Positions 1-8,539 of a DNA stretch of 48,780 bases are shown here, piece by piece; position 1 is the first letter of the stretch, and the number at the start of each line of letters is the position of its first letter. The notes under the pieces were generated by a model. The model saw nothing but the letters and a program-made list of their open reading frames with translations, was not told the DNA's origin and did no database searches. The DNA is from Candidatus Kapaibacterium sp. (GTDB lineage: Bacteria; Bacteroidota; Ignavibacteria; Kapaibacteriales; UBA4661): contig JANYIG010000191.1 in NCBI GenBank assembly GCA_025358765.1, forward strand, positions 1 to 48,780, read 5' to 3'. The translations under genes and the position numbers were made by a program.

Positions 1-114
1 CAGGAGAAAAAATGGTGGCTGCTGCCTATGATTATTGTCTTATTACTTATCGGCACGTTGATTGTTTTGGCAGGCGGCTCGGCGATTGCACCGTTTATTT
101 ACACACTCTTCTGA
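1..114 (+). CDS. DUF5989 family (SxtK-like) small membrane protein, C-terminal part
   Basis: The reading frame is open from the left edge and ends at TGA 112-114, giving the last 37 residues. They begin with a charged patch (QEKKWW) followed by one hydrophobic helix and end in APFIYTLF. This pattern matches DUF5989, a family of about 50-residue single-helix membrane proteins related to SxtK of the saxitoxin cluster. Family members usually sit between a carbamoyltransferase gene and an SxtJ-like gene in surface-glycan or natural-product clusters. Here the SxtJ-like gene follows after 7 bases, so a carbamoyltransferase gene just left of the window is expected. The molecular role of the family is unknown. 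The start codon lies outside the window. Confidence 0.8.
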   Translation, partial: QEKKWWLLPMIIVLLLIGTLIVLAGGSAIAPFIYTLF

Positions 115-121
115 TACCATA

Positions 122-496
122 ATGCAGAAACTTCCTTCAACAGCCGAAAACCTAAAAACAATCATTATATTATCAGCGGCGCTTCTTGCGGCTTCGCTCA
201 TCTTTCGTGTGTACTGGCTTGCCCAGGCGGCTTTGGCAATGCTGGTAATTGGGACTTTCTCCGAATACCTGACTTCGCGCATAGCGTGGATATGGCTGAA
301 ATTCGCAGAAGGTATCGGAAAATTCAACTCTAAAGTAATCTTATCGCTTGCGTTCTTTCTTGTGCTGGTACCGCTTGCCTTTGTCAGGAAGCTTTTTACA
401 CGAGATTTGTTAGATTTGAAACGTGGCACGGGCGATACGCTGTACCATACGAGAAATCACGAGTACACGGCAGCAGATTTGGAAAACCCGTGGTAG
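122..496 (+). CDS. SxtJ-like small membrane protein
   Basis: A 124-residue protein with two adjacent hydrophobic helices at about residues 12-29 and 31-48 and a third at about 71-88. The polar tail is rich in Arg, Asp and Tyr and ends in a Leu-Glu-Asn-Pro-Trp motif. The three-helix layout and the tail match the SxtJ family, which has no known biochemical function and travels with DUF5989 and carbamoyltransferases. I chose ATG 122 because the longer in-frame start at 62 lies inside the preceding gene and would add a non-homologous N-terminus. The 7-base gap to the DUF5989 gene indicates co-transcription. Confidence 0.75.
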   Translation: MQKLPSTAENLKTIIILSAALLAASLIFRVYWLAQAALAMLVIGTFSEYLTSRIAWIWLKFAEGIGKFNSKVILSLAFFLVLVPLAFVRKLFTRDLLDLKRGTGDTLYHTRNHEYTAADLENPW

Positions 497-542
497 TCCG
501 CGTGTTCAAAAACGTAATATATAAACACTTCTTGAGAGCAGC

Positions 543-1253
543 ATGACTGACGCAACGTATATCGGCAATGAACTCGAACTCTTTGAAAAAGCTGTCCATT
601 GGAAACGGTATTATGCTTCTTTCTTAAAGCCGTATTTACGAGGAAATATTGTGGAAGTCGGTGCTGGTTTGGGAGGCACAACGACATCACTTTGCGACGG
701 CTCACAAAACGAATGGGTGTGCCTTGAGCCAGACCCGACTCTTGCACGACACATTACGGATAAAATTGCTGCCGGAGTCCTGCCGACGTGTTGCAGTGCG
801 GCTATTGGCTTTCTTGCTGATTTGCCCGCCGATCAAAAATTTGATGCAGCACTGTACATTGATGTGCTGGAACACATTGAGCATGACCACGCCCAACTTG
901 AGGAAACAACCCGTCACTTAAAGCCTGGAGGTTATGTTGTCGTGCTTTCTCCAGCGTACCAATGGCTTTTTAGCCCGTTTGATGCAGCTATCGGACATTA
1001 TCGTCGTTACACACGCACAACACTTCTTGCCGCTGCTCCGCCATCCTTAAAACTCGTAAAAGCATTTCATTTAGATTCGTTAGGGCTGTGTACATCCGCT
1101 GCGAATAAACTTTTTTTGAAGCAATCTCAGCCAACGCCACAGCAGATAACAATGTGGGACAACGTGATCGTACCACTTTCCAAAATAACGGATTTTTTGA
1201 TTGGCTACAATGCAGGGCGTTCTGTGATTGCAATTTGGCAATATCAAGGATAA
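543..1253 (+). CDS. Class I SAM-dependent methyltransferase
   Basis: 236 residues. SAM-binding motif I is VEVGAGLGG at about residues 37-45, an acidic motif II is at LEPDP (61-65), and motif IV with the usual DVLEHIEHD stretch is at about 107-115. A HLKPGG turn follows, typical of class I (Rossmann-fold) methyltransferases of the Methyltransf_11/23 type. The substrate cannot be read from sequence. The position after the SxtJ-like gene and before two further methyltransferases and a glycosyltransferase suggests modification of a sugar or lipid-linked glycan. The gap to the previous gene is 46 bases, and the next frame begins close to or just after this gene's stop. Confidence 0.85.
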   Translation: MTDATYIGNELELFEKAVHWKRYYASFLKPYLRGNIVEVGAGLGGTTTSLCDGSQNEWVCLEPDPTLARHITDKIAAGVLPTCCSAAIGFLADLPADQKFDAALYIDVLEHIEHDHAQLEETTRHLKPGGYVVVLSPAYQWLFSPFDAAIGHYRRYTRTTLLAAAPPSLKLVKAFHLDSLGLCTSAANKLFLKQSQPTPQQITMWDNVIVPLSKITDFLIGYNAGRSVIAIWQYQG

Positions 1254-1305
1254 GAGCCGCTATCATACTCTTTTGCCATTCTCTTCCACGTCTTTCTTGA
1301 TTTGT

Positions 1306-2112
1306 ATGCTTCTCCGAAAACCATATTTTCCGAAGCCAGAAGAAAATCGGATGGGTGACGATAGTGATCTCCGTGCTGCACGGCAGATCTTCTATACGGA
1401 AAAATCCAATAATCTTTGGACGCTGATGCGGAACCGTTTTGCGTGGATGAATCAGTATATTGATGCCGACAACCATGTTGGGGCGGAAGTAGGATGCGGA
1501 ATCGGCGTGATTAAAGAGTTTGTTCATGCAAAATCTATGTTGCTCACGGACTATGCGGAAAGTCCTTGGTTAGATGTAAAGCATGTAGATGCTATGAACA
1601 CACCTTTCCGTGACGAAGAATTTGATTTTGTGGTATGTATGAATATGATTCACCATCTGCCCAACGCGATGCAGCTATTCCGCGAGATGCGTCGGATTTT
1701 GAAGCCCAATGGCTATTTGCTCGTGCAAGAAGCAAATGCTTCTTTTCTTTTGCGGTTGGCTCTGCGGCTTATGCGGAAAGAAGGCTATTCGTTTGATGTT
1801 AATGTTTTTGATGAATCCATTATTCTGAGTGACCCCGTCAATCCTTGGTCGGGTAATAACGCCGTTGGGAATCTTCTTTTTGATAATCACGAGGTCTTTC
1901 ATGCGAATGTTCCATTTTTCCGCATTGTCCAAGACGAAGCCAGCGAATGTTTTCTTTTTCTCAATTCTGGCGGTGTGACAGCAAAAACATTTTCCTTGCC
2001 ATTACCACGTGTTGGAATCGCTGTAATCGAAGCCTTGGATAGGCTCTGTGTGCGTCTTGCACCGAACATTTTTGCAATGCAACGAAGTATTGCACTCCAA
2101 AAGATTGCGTAA
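1306..2112 (+). CDS. SAM-dependent methyltransferase, glycan-cluster type
   Basis: 268 residues from ATG 1306. Motif I is GAEVGCGIG at about residues 59-67. The central motif FDFVVCMNMIHHLPN (about 106-120) and the LKPNGYLLVQE strand follow as in class I methyltransferases. The distal half, about residues 150-268, is less conserved and probably makes the acceptor site. The frame is open from ATG 1228, which overlaps the previous gene by 26 bases. ATG 1306 and ATG 1351 are alternatives: 1351 has a weak purine-rich AGAAG upstream and would give 253 residues. Acceptor unknown. Glycan modification is inferred from the neighbours. Confidence 0.8.
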   Translation: MLLRKPYFPKPEENRMGDDSDLRAARQIFYTEKSNNLWTLMRNRFAWMNQYIDADNHVGAEVGCGIGVIKEFVHAKSMLLTDYAESPWLDVKHVDAMNTPFRDEEFDFVVCMNMIHHLPNAMQLFREMRRILKPNGYLLVQEANASFLLRLALRLMRKEGYSFDVNVFDESIILSDPVNPWSGNNAVGNLLFDNHEVFHANVPFFRIVQDEASECFLFLNSGGVTAKTFSLPLPRVGIAVIEALDRLCVRLAPNIFAMQRSIALQKIA

Positions 2113-2166
2113 TACCATCCCTACGCCGTAGTTCTTCCCATGTTAATGTTCTGAAATTTATCTTCT

Positions 2167-3870
2167 ATGTTCACACGTCGCACACTTATAATCGCCCTTG
2201 CTGCGCTATTTTGCGTTGCGTATCTGCCGTATATCATCGGCGGTGGAAGCCTGATGATTGATGACTGGATGATGATTGTTCGGTCGCATTTTTCAAATAG
2301 TATGTGGGAAACGTTTAGCTTTTGGAATGGACCCGGCGGCGGCGGTATGCGACCGTTGGGGTCCATTTTTTTTGCAGTAACGCCGCCGCTTTTTGGCGCT
2401 CATCCCGTGCCGTACATTCTCCTGAACACGACATGTTGGGTGGTTTCTATTGTGATTATCAGCCGTGTCGTAAAAGATTATTGCGGAGAAGCAGCCGCGT
2501 ATTGGTTTATCGCTTTTGGCGTTGTGCCGACGATGGCTTCCTCGACTATCTTTGAGCCGCTCGTGATGATTATCGGTACGGCGAGTACATTGTTCTGGTC
2601 TTGCTCACTCTTGTACCTGCATCGTTATGTGCAGACGGGCAATTTACGATATCGAATCCTCACCTATATTTTCATTATCATCGGACTCCTGATTTACGAG
2701 GTCACAGCCCCGCTCTTACTGATAACCGCGCTTTTGCCACTTTTGCGCCCAATTGCAGTACATGGATGGTCATGGAAGGCTTTGCGACGTGATGTAACAC
2801 GCTCATTCATACCCGTAACAGTGATAATTGTTGGGCTGTCACTTTTTCAGAAATTTATCGTTCCACTGTATGGTGTCAACCTTTCACGGCTTTCTGCGCG
2901 ACCAATTGGCGAGATGCTCCGCTCGTTCGGACGCTGGGCGTTTAGCGTTTTTATAGATGCACCCGTGATGATAGCCGCTTCGCTCGGACACTATGGTGGT
3001 TCCCTATTTGGTCGGGTAGATTGGTGGCTACTTGTGATAATAGCCGTTTTAGTTGTGATACTTCTCCGTAAAACTTCGGTACACCTTGCTGTATCGGCTC
3101 GTCCAGCAACGGAGCAGCGCTTTTTTATTTTGATGATTGGTGTAACATTGTTTGGATGCTCGGCGCTATCGGTGTTTTCTGGATTTAATATGCGTGTGGA
3201 AGGCATTGAAAATCGCTTTCTCGGCTCTACGTGGATTTTGCTCTCTATTCTTCTCGGTGTACTCTTTTCTCGATTTCATCAAAAGCTCTGGGCGGCAGTG
3301 CTGGCGACAATTGTGCTTGTGATGACGTATTTTTCGTTTATGATTCAGGCCAATAACTATGTTGATAATAGTCGTCTCCAAGCCGCAACCATCAATGATT
3401 GTGTTGCAAAACTCAGCGACGCTCATATCACAACGGGGGCATTTGTTGTCGGGAACGTACCAATTTATGCTACTCATAATTTTAACAATGAAGTGGTGTT
3501 TGCCTATCGCCATGATTTTGGCGGGCAACTCAGAATGCGTACGGATAGCAAGTCGTTGATTGAAATGGGGCAGGTTATCAACGTCAACCGCGAAGCACCC
3601 ACAAATGATACCACACGCTTTTTCCTGAGTCGCAACCGTGATACCATCTTGATTGGAAATCTTACGGGTTTGATGAAAAAGCCGATGAACGACAATGTGT
3701 GGTGGTATGAATATGACCAACATACGGCGAACTCACGTCTTCTCCGTATGCAAGATACCGTACATTTTGATTCAATTCTGACCGCAAACCGTCAAGGAAC
3801 GGTGAATATTGCTGCATTACCAGTGACTGAGCGTTTCCGACTGCGGCTTAAATCGTTGTTCAAACGATAA
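2167..3870 (+). CDS. Large polytopic membrane protein, possible GT-C type glycosyltransferase
   Basis: 567 residues. The first about 390 residues consist of roughly eleven hydrophobic helices. The remaining about 175 residues are soluble and should face the periplasm. After the first helix the loop carries an acidic pair in MIDDWMM (residues 30-36). A DD or DE motif in the first external loop is the catalytic signature of GT-C fold glycosyltransferases that use lipid-phosphate sugars, which fits the general shape of this protein. I do not recognise a specific family, and an O-antigen ligase or other glycan-processing membrane protein is also possible. It lies between two methyltransferase genes in the same direction with gaps of 54 and 24 bases, so it belongs to the same cluster. 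Confidence 0.65.
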   Translation: MFTRRTLIIALAALFCVAYLPYIIGGGSLMIDDWMMIVRSHFSNSMWETFSFWNGPGGGGMRPLGSIFFAVTPPLFGAHPVPYILLNTTCWVVSIVIISRVVKDYCGEAAAYWFIAFGVVPTMASSTIFEPLVMIIGTASTLFWSCSLLYLHRYVQTGNLRYRILTYIFIIIGLLIYEVTAPLLLITALLPLLRPIAVHGWSWKALRRDVTRSFIPVTVIIVGLSLFQKFIVPLYGVNLSRLSARPIGEMLRSFGRWAFSVFIDAPVMIAASLGHYGGSLFGRVDWWLLVIIAVLVVILLRKTSVHLAVSARPATEQRFFILMIGVTLFGCSALSVFSGFNMRVEGIENRFLGSTWILLSILLGVLFSRFHQKLWAAVLATIVLVMTYFSFMIQANNYVDNSRLQAATINDCVAKLSDAHITTGAFVVGNVPIYATHNFNNEVVFAYRHDFGGQLRMRTDSKSLIEMGQVINVNREAPTNDTTRFFLSRNRDTILIGNLTGLMKKPMNDNVWWYEYDQHTANSRLLRMQDTVHFDSILTANRQGTVNIAALPVTERFRLRLKSLFKR

Positions 3871-3894
3871 TAACGCAATTATCAACTATAGCGC

Positions 3895-4767
3895 ATGAAT
3901 CTTCTGAATATAGGCTGTGGTGGGCATTTCCACGAGGCATGGACGAATGTTGATTTGGTTTCCACCTCGCCCCACGTTCGTGCGTACGACCTCCGCAAGG
4001 GTCTTCCCTACACGACGGGCAGTTTTGATGCGTGTTACACGTCGCACGTGCTGGAACACCTTGCGCCCGACCATGCCCGTGCGTCTGTGCAAGAACAATT
4101 TCGTGTGCTGCGTTCTGGCGGTATTATTCGCACAGTTGTACCGGATTTGGAAGACAAAGCACGGGAATATTTGGCAACGTTGGAAGCGGTAACCGGCGGT
4201 ATTATAGGCGCAGAAGCGAGCGTGAAAGCTAATTCCGAAGCGAATTATGATTGGATGGTGTTCGAGTTGCTCGACCAAACAGTTCGCACAAAGGTTGGTG
4301 GCGCGATGGGTGCGTATTTACTAAACCCAGCGATTCCGAACGCACAATACATCATTGACCGATTGGGCGACGAGGCAGAAGATTGGCTCAACCTCGCTCA
4401 TGGCAATGTAGCGCAGCAATCGTTGATCACTAAAATTTTCGGAAAAATACTCTCTAAAAAACTACCGTTTCTTGTTCAGAAGGCACGATTAAAAACGGCA
4501 GAGCTTGCGGTGAGCATTATTGCTGGTTCAGAGGCAAAGTCAGCATTTACCGAAGGCGTGTTTCGCAATTCGGGCGAGATCCACCGCTGGATGTATGACC
4601 GTTTTTCGCTTGGGCGACTTTTGCGTGAGGCTGGATTTACTGATATTCGCGTATGTGCTTTCAACGAAAGCCGTATTCCTGAATTTACGTCATATTTGCT
4701 CGACGGAACGCCAGAAGGCAGAATCCGTAAGGCAGATTCGCTTTTTATGGAAGCCGTCAAACCGTAA
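3895..4767 (+). CDS. Predicted SAM-dependent methyltransferase (COG4627-like)
   Basis: 290 residues. The N-terminus starts directly with motif I (LLNIGCGG, residues 3-10), followed by the acceptor Asp at 20 and a TSHVLEHL motif at about 49-56. The short N-terminus with NIGCGG and the AYDLRKGLPY strand is typical of small glycan-cluster methyltransferases. The extra C-terminal region (about 130-290) is longer than usual and ends with a YLLDGTPEGRIRKADSL tail, a type also seen in methyltransferases of polysaccharide loci. The stop codon lies inside a 15-base tandem duplication (4754-4783). Confidence 0.8.
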   Translation: MNLLNIGCGGHFHEAWTNVDLVSTSPHVRAYDLRKGLPYTTGSFDACYTSHVLEHLAPDHARASVQEQFRVLRSGGIIRTVVPDLEDKAREYLATLEAVTGGIIGAEASVKANSEANYDWMVFELLDQTVRTKVGGAMGAYLLNPAIPNAQYIIDRLGDEAEDWLNLAHGNVAQQSLITKIFGKILSKKLPFLVQKARLKTAELAVSIIAGSEAKSAFTEGVFRNSGEIHRWMYDRFSLGRLLREAGFTDIRVCAFNESRIPEFTSYLLDGTPEGRIRKADSLFMEAVKP

Positions 4768-4783
4768 ACCGTCAAACCGTGAA
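4754..4783. repeat. 15-base tandem duplication across the methyltransferase stop codon
   Basis: Two head-to-tail copies of CCGTCAAACCGTRAA (4754-4768 and 4769-4783) differ at one base. The first copy encodes the last residues and stop codon of the upstream methyltransferase. The second fills the gap to the glycosyltransferase start at 4790. Probably a simple slippage duplication. Confidence 0.8.
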
Positions 4784-4789
4784 CAATCC

Positions 4790-6073
4790 ATGAATCCATT
4801 GCGTGTAGTCCATATTTCCACCAGCGATATTGGCGGCGGTGCGGCGATTGCCTCATATCGGCTGCACAAGGGGTTATTGCGTTTGGGTGTGGATTCGCAG
4901 ATGGTGGTCAGCCAAAAACAAAGCGACGATTACACCGTTCACGGACCGAGCAGCAATACAGAAAAACTCTGGTCACGGCTTGCTAACCAACTCGACCAAG
5001 TGCCGCGTAGGTTTCTCAAAACGCCCAATTCATCGCTTATTTCGCCCGCGTGGATATTGGAAAACACGATAGACCGTGCGCTGGCGCTCAAACCAGATGT
5101 TATCAATCTGCACTGGATTGGCGGCGGATTTGTGCGTCCTGAATCGCTTCGGCGCTTGGAAACGCTGCCCGTTGTTTGGACGCTTCACGATATGTGGGCG
5201 TTTAGCGGCGGCGAACATTACGTGGGCAACGATGAGCGGTACAAAATTGGCTACGAAAAGGAAAATCGCCCGCTTGGGGAAACGGGGCTTGACCTTAATC
5301 GCTGGGTGTGGCAACGCAAAATGGGCGTGGTTCCTCGCTTGCAGAAGCTCACCGTTGTGACCGATAGTACTTGGCTTGGCAACTGCGCCCGCGAAAGCAT
5401 GATGTTTAGGAATCATCGCGTTGTTGCTATTAACTACGGACTCGATGCAGATCGCTTCAAACCTATCCCTAAAGACCTTGCCCGTTATATTCTGGGTGTG
5501 CCGAGCGACAAAAAAGTTATTCTCTTCGGCGCTATTAACGCCGTGAACGACCCGCGCAAAGGTATTGACCTCCTTGCAGCCGCTCTGAAACACCTTGCTG
5601 CTCAGTCGCACCAAAATGTTGGTAACGTTGACGATAATATTGAATGTTACGTTTTCGGTTCTTCCACACCGCGCAAACCGCAGGATTTTGGTTTTCCAAC
5701 ACATTACCTTGGCGCTTTGTCCGACGAACTTGCACTTGCAATTATCTACGCGGCAGCAGATGTGATGGTCGTTCCTTCACGCGAGGAAGCGTTTGGTCAA
5801 ACTGCATTAGAAGCTCTTGCCTGCGGAACGCCTGTGGTGGCGTTTAACATTGGCGGGCTGCCGGACACGGTGGAACACGAGCGCAATGGTTATTTGGCGC
5901 GTCCGTTTGATATAGCCGATATTGCAAATGGCATTCAATGGGTGCTGTCAGACGAGGAGCGCCGGAAGATGCTTTCCCACAATGCCCGTGCGAAGGTGGA
6001 AAACGGTTTTACGCTTGAGCATCAGGCACGGCGCTACATTGAGGTTTATAGCCATCTTCTTACCCGCAAATAG
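4790..6073 (+). CDS. GT4 family glycosyltransferase
   Basis: 427 residues from ATG 4790. The N-terminal GT-B domain carries the glycine-rich loop DIGGGAAIASYRLHKG and a TLHDMWAFSGG motif. The C-terminal donor-binding domain carries RKGIDLL and the EX7E-type motif region EEAFGQTALEALACGTPVV (about residues 330-350), diagnostic of retaining GT4 enzymes. They transfer a sugar from a nucleotide donor at the cytoplasmic face of the membrane. The frame is open upstream to 4520, but that part overlaps the preceding methyltransferase, and ATG 4790 begins the normal first beta strand (LRVVHIST). It is the last gene of the glycan cluster and is followed by a hairpin terminator. Confidence 0.88.
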   Translation: MNPLRVVHISTSDIGGGAAIASYRLHKGLLRLGVDSQMVVSQKQSDDYTVHGPSSNTEKLWSRLANQLDQVPRRFLKTPNSSLISPAWILENTIDRALALKPDVINLHWIGGGFVRPESLRRLETLPVVWTLHDMWAFSGGEHYVGNDERYKIGYEKENRPLGETGLDLNRWVWQRKMGVVPRLQKLTVVTDSTWLGNCARESMMFRNHRVVAINYGLDADRFKPIPKDLARYILGVPSDKKVILFGAINAVNDPRKGIDLLAAALKHLAAQSHQNVGNVDDNIECYVFGSSTPRKPQDFGFPTHYLGALSDELALAIIYAAADVMVVPSREEAFGQTALEALACGTPVVAFNIGGLPDTVEHERNGYLARPFDIADIANGIQWVLSDEERRKMLSHNARAKVENGFTLEHQARRYIEVYSHLLTRK

Positions 6074-6139
6074 TGAAATTTCGTCCACCAGCCCGCCGAA
6101 CGCTTAAGAAATCGTCCGACGGGGAAGTATAGGAACAGT

Positions 6140-6163
6140 TACGACCTGACGGTCGTATTTTCG
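6140..6163 (+). terminator. Probable intrinsic terminator after the glycan cluster
   Basis: A 7-bp stem (TACGACC 6140-6146 with GGTCGTA 6151-6157) with loop TGAC is followed by TTTTCG and more T-rich bases. It lies 66 bases after the glycosyltransferase stop. The stem is short, so efficiency is uncertain. Confidence 0.55.
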
Positions 6164-6167
6164 TTTA

Positions 6168-6300
6168 AATTCCCCGCTTTCACAGAAAGAGGGGTGTCTG
6201 AGCGGTAGCGGAGACGGAGTGTTTCTTCTCCTACATGAGAGAAGAACTACCCCGCCGCCCCGAAGACGGTGCGCCACCCCTTCCCAAGCGAAGGGGAATT
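6168..6300. repeat. REP/MITE-like palindromic intergenic element
   Basis: A 133-base element framed by AATTCCCC (6168-6175) and GGGGAATT (6293-6300). Each end folds on itself: CCCC..CTTTC/GAAAG..GGGG at 6172-6194 and CCCCTTC/GAAGGGG with a 6-base loop at 6277-6296. An inner pair GGGGTG (6191-6196)/CACCCC (6275-6280) also pairs. No ORF is inside. The nested palindromes between convergent transcription units are typical of REP or MITE-like dispersed repeats. Its 3' hairpin could also stop transcripts leaving leuC on the - strand. Confidence 0.55.
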
Positions 6301-6330
6301 ATTGGTAAGCATACCTTCACTTACATCCGA

Positions 6331-7734
6331 TCAATTCAAAAACTTCCGGCAATCTGCCACTTTGCCCTCAATCGCTGATGCCGCAGCCGTGAGCGGTGAC
6401 GCAAGAAACGACCGCGAACCCTTGCCCTGACGACCTTCAAAATTGCGGTTTGACGTGCTGACGCAATATTGTTCGTTTGCAACCTCGTCGCCGTTCATGG
6501 CAATACACATCGAACAACCCGCCGAACGCCATTCCGCGCCCGCCGCAAGGAATATTTCGTGCAAACCTTCTTTTTCTGCTTGTTTTTTCACTTCCTCCGA
6601 GCCCGGAACCACCAGCGTCCGAACGCCAGCCGCGATTGTGCGCCCTTTCAACACTTGAGCCGCCAGCCGCAAATCGCTAATCCGCGAATTTGTACACGAG
6701 CCAATAAATACGACATCCACCGGCTGCCCAAGCATGGATGCGCCCGGTGTGAGGTTCATGTACTGAAGCGCCTTTTCGAGTGCCGCTTTTTCGCTGAGAT
6801 TGCCAATGCGGGCAGGGTCGGGAACGCGCTCCGAGATTTTTATACCCATGCCCGGATTTGTGCCGTAGGTAATCATTGGTTCCAGAGCGTCTGCATCTAA
6901 CGTCACTGTGCGGTCGTAGGTTGCGCCATCGTCGGTGGGAAGCGTCTTCCAGCGTGTGAGTGCCTTGTCCCATTCCGCGCCGTGCGGAGCGAACTCGCGT
7001 CCGGCAATATAATTGAATGTTGTTTCATCTGGCGCAATCAAACCAGCTTTTGCGCCGCCTTCGATGCTCATGTTGCAAATCGTCATGCGCCCTTCCATCG
7101 AAAGCGCACGAATAGCCGAACCCGTGTATTCATAAACGTAGCCCGTGCCGCCATCCGTGCCGGTTTGAGCAATAAGCGCAAGGATAATGTCTTTTGCCGT
7201 CACGCCCGCACCAAGTGTTCCATCTATGCGAATCTCGCAGGTTTTGGGCTTGCGCTGCAACAGGCACTGTGTAGCAAGAACGTATCCGACCTCGCTCGTG
7301 CCAATGCCAAATGCGAGCGCCCCAAACGCGCCGTGCGTAGAAGTGTGGCTGTCGCCGCACACAATCGTCATGCCGGGTTGCGTCAAACCCCGCTCTGGTC
7401 CTATCACGTGGACGATGCCCTGATGGTCGCTTTGCAAGTCGTACAGCCGGATGCCTTCGGCTCTGGCGTTGTCATACAAGGTTTGCACCTGTTTTGCCGC
7501 CATTGCGTCTGCGATGGACATTTCCCGCTTCAAGGTCGGCGTAGAATGGTCAACTGTCGCAACCGTGCGGTCTGGGCGGCGCACCCGCAACCCCCGCGAA
7601 CGCAATTCCGTGAATGCCTGCGGCGATGTAACCTCGTGGATAAGATGCAAGTCAATGTACAGAACAGCAGGACAGTCAGGGTCTTGCGCCACGACGTGGT
7701 TTTGCCAGATTTTTTCAAAGAGTGTTTTAGGCAT
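6331..7734 (-). CDS. leuC: 3-isopropylmalate dehydratase large subunit
   Basis: 467 residues, matching the usual LeuC length. It isomerises 2-isopropylmalate to 3-isopropylmalate in leucine synthesis, with LeuD as partner, through a [4Fe-4S] cluster. The cluster ligands are visible as Cys347 in FIGSCTNSR and Cys407/Cys410 in GCSMC. Aconitase-superfamily motifs [21 protein letters not shown] (about 126-146) are intact. The frame extends upstream to 7815, but M7734 starts the conserved KTLFEKIW segment. It is the last gene of the ilv/leu block. leuD, normally adjacent, is not in the window. Confidence 0.95.
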   Translation of the reverse strand: MPKTLFEKIWQNHVVAQDPDCPAVLYIDLHLIHEVTSPQAFTELRSRGLRVRRPDRTVATVDHSTPTLKREMSIADAMAAKQVQTLYDNARAEGIRLYDLQSDHQGIVHVIGPERGLTQPGMTIVCGDSHTSTHGAFGALAFGIGTSEVGYVLATQCLLQRKPKTCEIRIDGTLGAGVTAKDIILALIAQTGTDGGTGYVYEYTGSAIRALSMEGRMTICNMSIEGGAKAGLIAPDETTFNYIAGREFAPHGAEWDKALTRWKTLPTDDGATYDRTVTLDADALEPMITYGTNPGMGIKISERVPDPARIGNLSEKAALEKALQYMNLTPGASMLGQPVDVVFIGSCTNSRISDLRLAAQVLKGRTIAAGVRTLVVPGSEEVKKQAEKEGLHEIFLAAGAEWRSAGCSMCIAMNGDEVANEQYCVSTSNRNFEGRQGKGSRSFLASPLTAAASAIEGKVADCRKFLN

Positions 7735-7762
7735 AAATGATGTATATGGATGAAAAATATGA

Positions 7763-8383
7763 TTATTTGAGTTCAGGCGGCATCCAACCAAGATGAAGAG
7801 AGAGTTTGAAACCAACCCACGTGTTATACGAATTAAAATTTCCGCTCAACCCGCATCCAAGCCCAATACCCCAAAAAGCAAACATTGTCTGTGCTTCCCA
7901 CCCAAGTCCTATAGAGGTTTCCGATTTAAGTTCGGTTGGGGGCGGGTTGGGATTGCCATAAGTGTAAGCGACAGATTGTGCATATGAATTGGAGGAATTG
8001 TACGCAACCGATGAAGGTCCAAGAGCAATATATCCCATCCCCCATTTATCACGCCAGAAAGCCCAACCAATCAGATACGAAATAGCTGCAATATCACTGC
8101 CGCCGAAATGCCCTGCTGAAAGTGTCATTCCCTCATATTGAACAGAAAAAATGATACGAGATATGCACATATTCCCACCAATAGCAACGTAGGCAGCATC
8201 AAAAGACTGGGCTGACAAACCCAGTCCTGCACTGCCCCAGAGCCAAAACGGTAAAGATTGTCGTGGCTTAGTGCTGTCTGGCACTTGCGCGGCAATCGTT
8301 GGCGCTATTTCTTGCGCCTGCGCTGGCAGAACGCTCCAAAAGCAGCACACAACAAGGGCAAGCGACACAATCAAAGGTTTCAT
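7763..8383 (-). CDS. Exported, probable outer-membrane beta-barrel protein of unknown function
   Basis: 206 residues. Residues 1 to about 23 form a signal peptide (hydrophobic core, then PAQAQ cleavage region). The mature part is rich in Gly, Ser, Tyr, Phe and Trp with alternating hydrophobic residues, and it ends close to a strand-like stretch ([10 protein letters not shown]). This suggests a small outer-membrane beta barrel. I do not recognise a family. It sits between ilvA and leuC on the same strand, with a 156-base gap to ilvA and 28 bases to leuC, so leuC may be transcribed through it. Nothing links it functionally to leucine synthesis. M8383 is preferred over 8410 because it directly precedes the hydrophobic core. 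Confidence 0.6.
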   Translation of the reverse strand: MKPLIVSLALVVCCFWSVLPAQAQEIAPTIAAQVPDSTKPRQSLPFWLWGSAGLGLSAQSFDAAYVAIGGNMCISRIIFSVQYEGMTLSAGHFGGSDIAAISYLIGWAFWRDKWGMGYIALGPSSVAYNSSNSYAQSVAYTYGNPNPPPTELKSETSIGLGWEAQTMFAFWGIGLGCGLSGNFNSYNTWVGFKLSLHLGWMPPELK

Positions 8384-8539
8384 GGTAGTTGTGGGAAGAT
8401 GTTGAAACAAGGGTTACCGCTTCCGAAGCAGCAACAACACTGAATTATTCCGCACAAAACTACACAATTATGCCGCTGAACGGTAGTGTCGGAAAGTCAT
8501 AGTGTTCAATACATAATGTGAGAATGTAAAGAGCAATGT

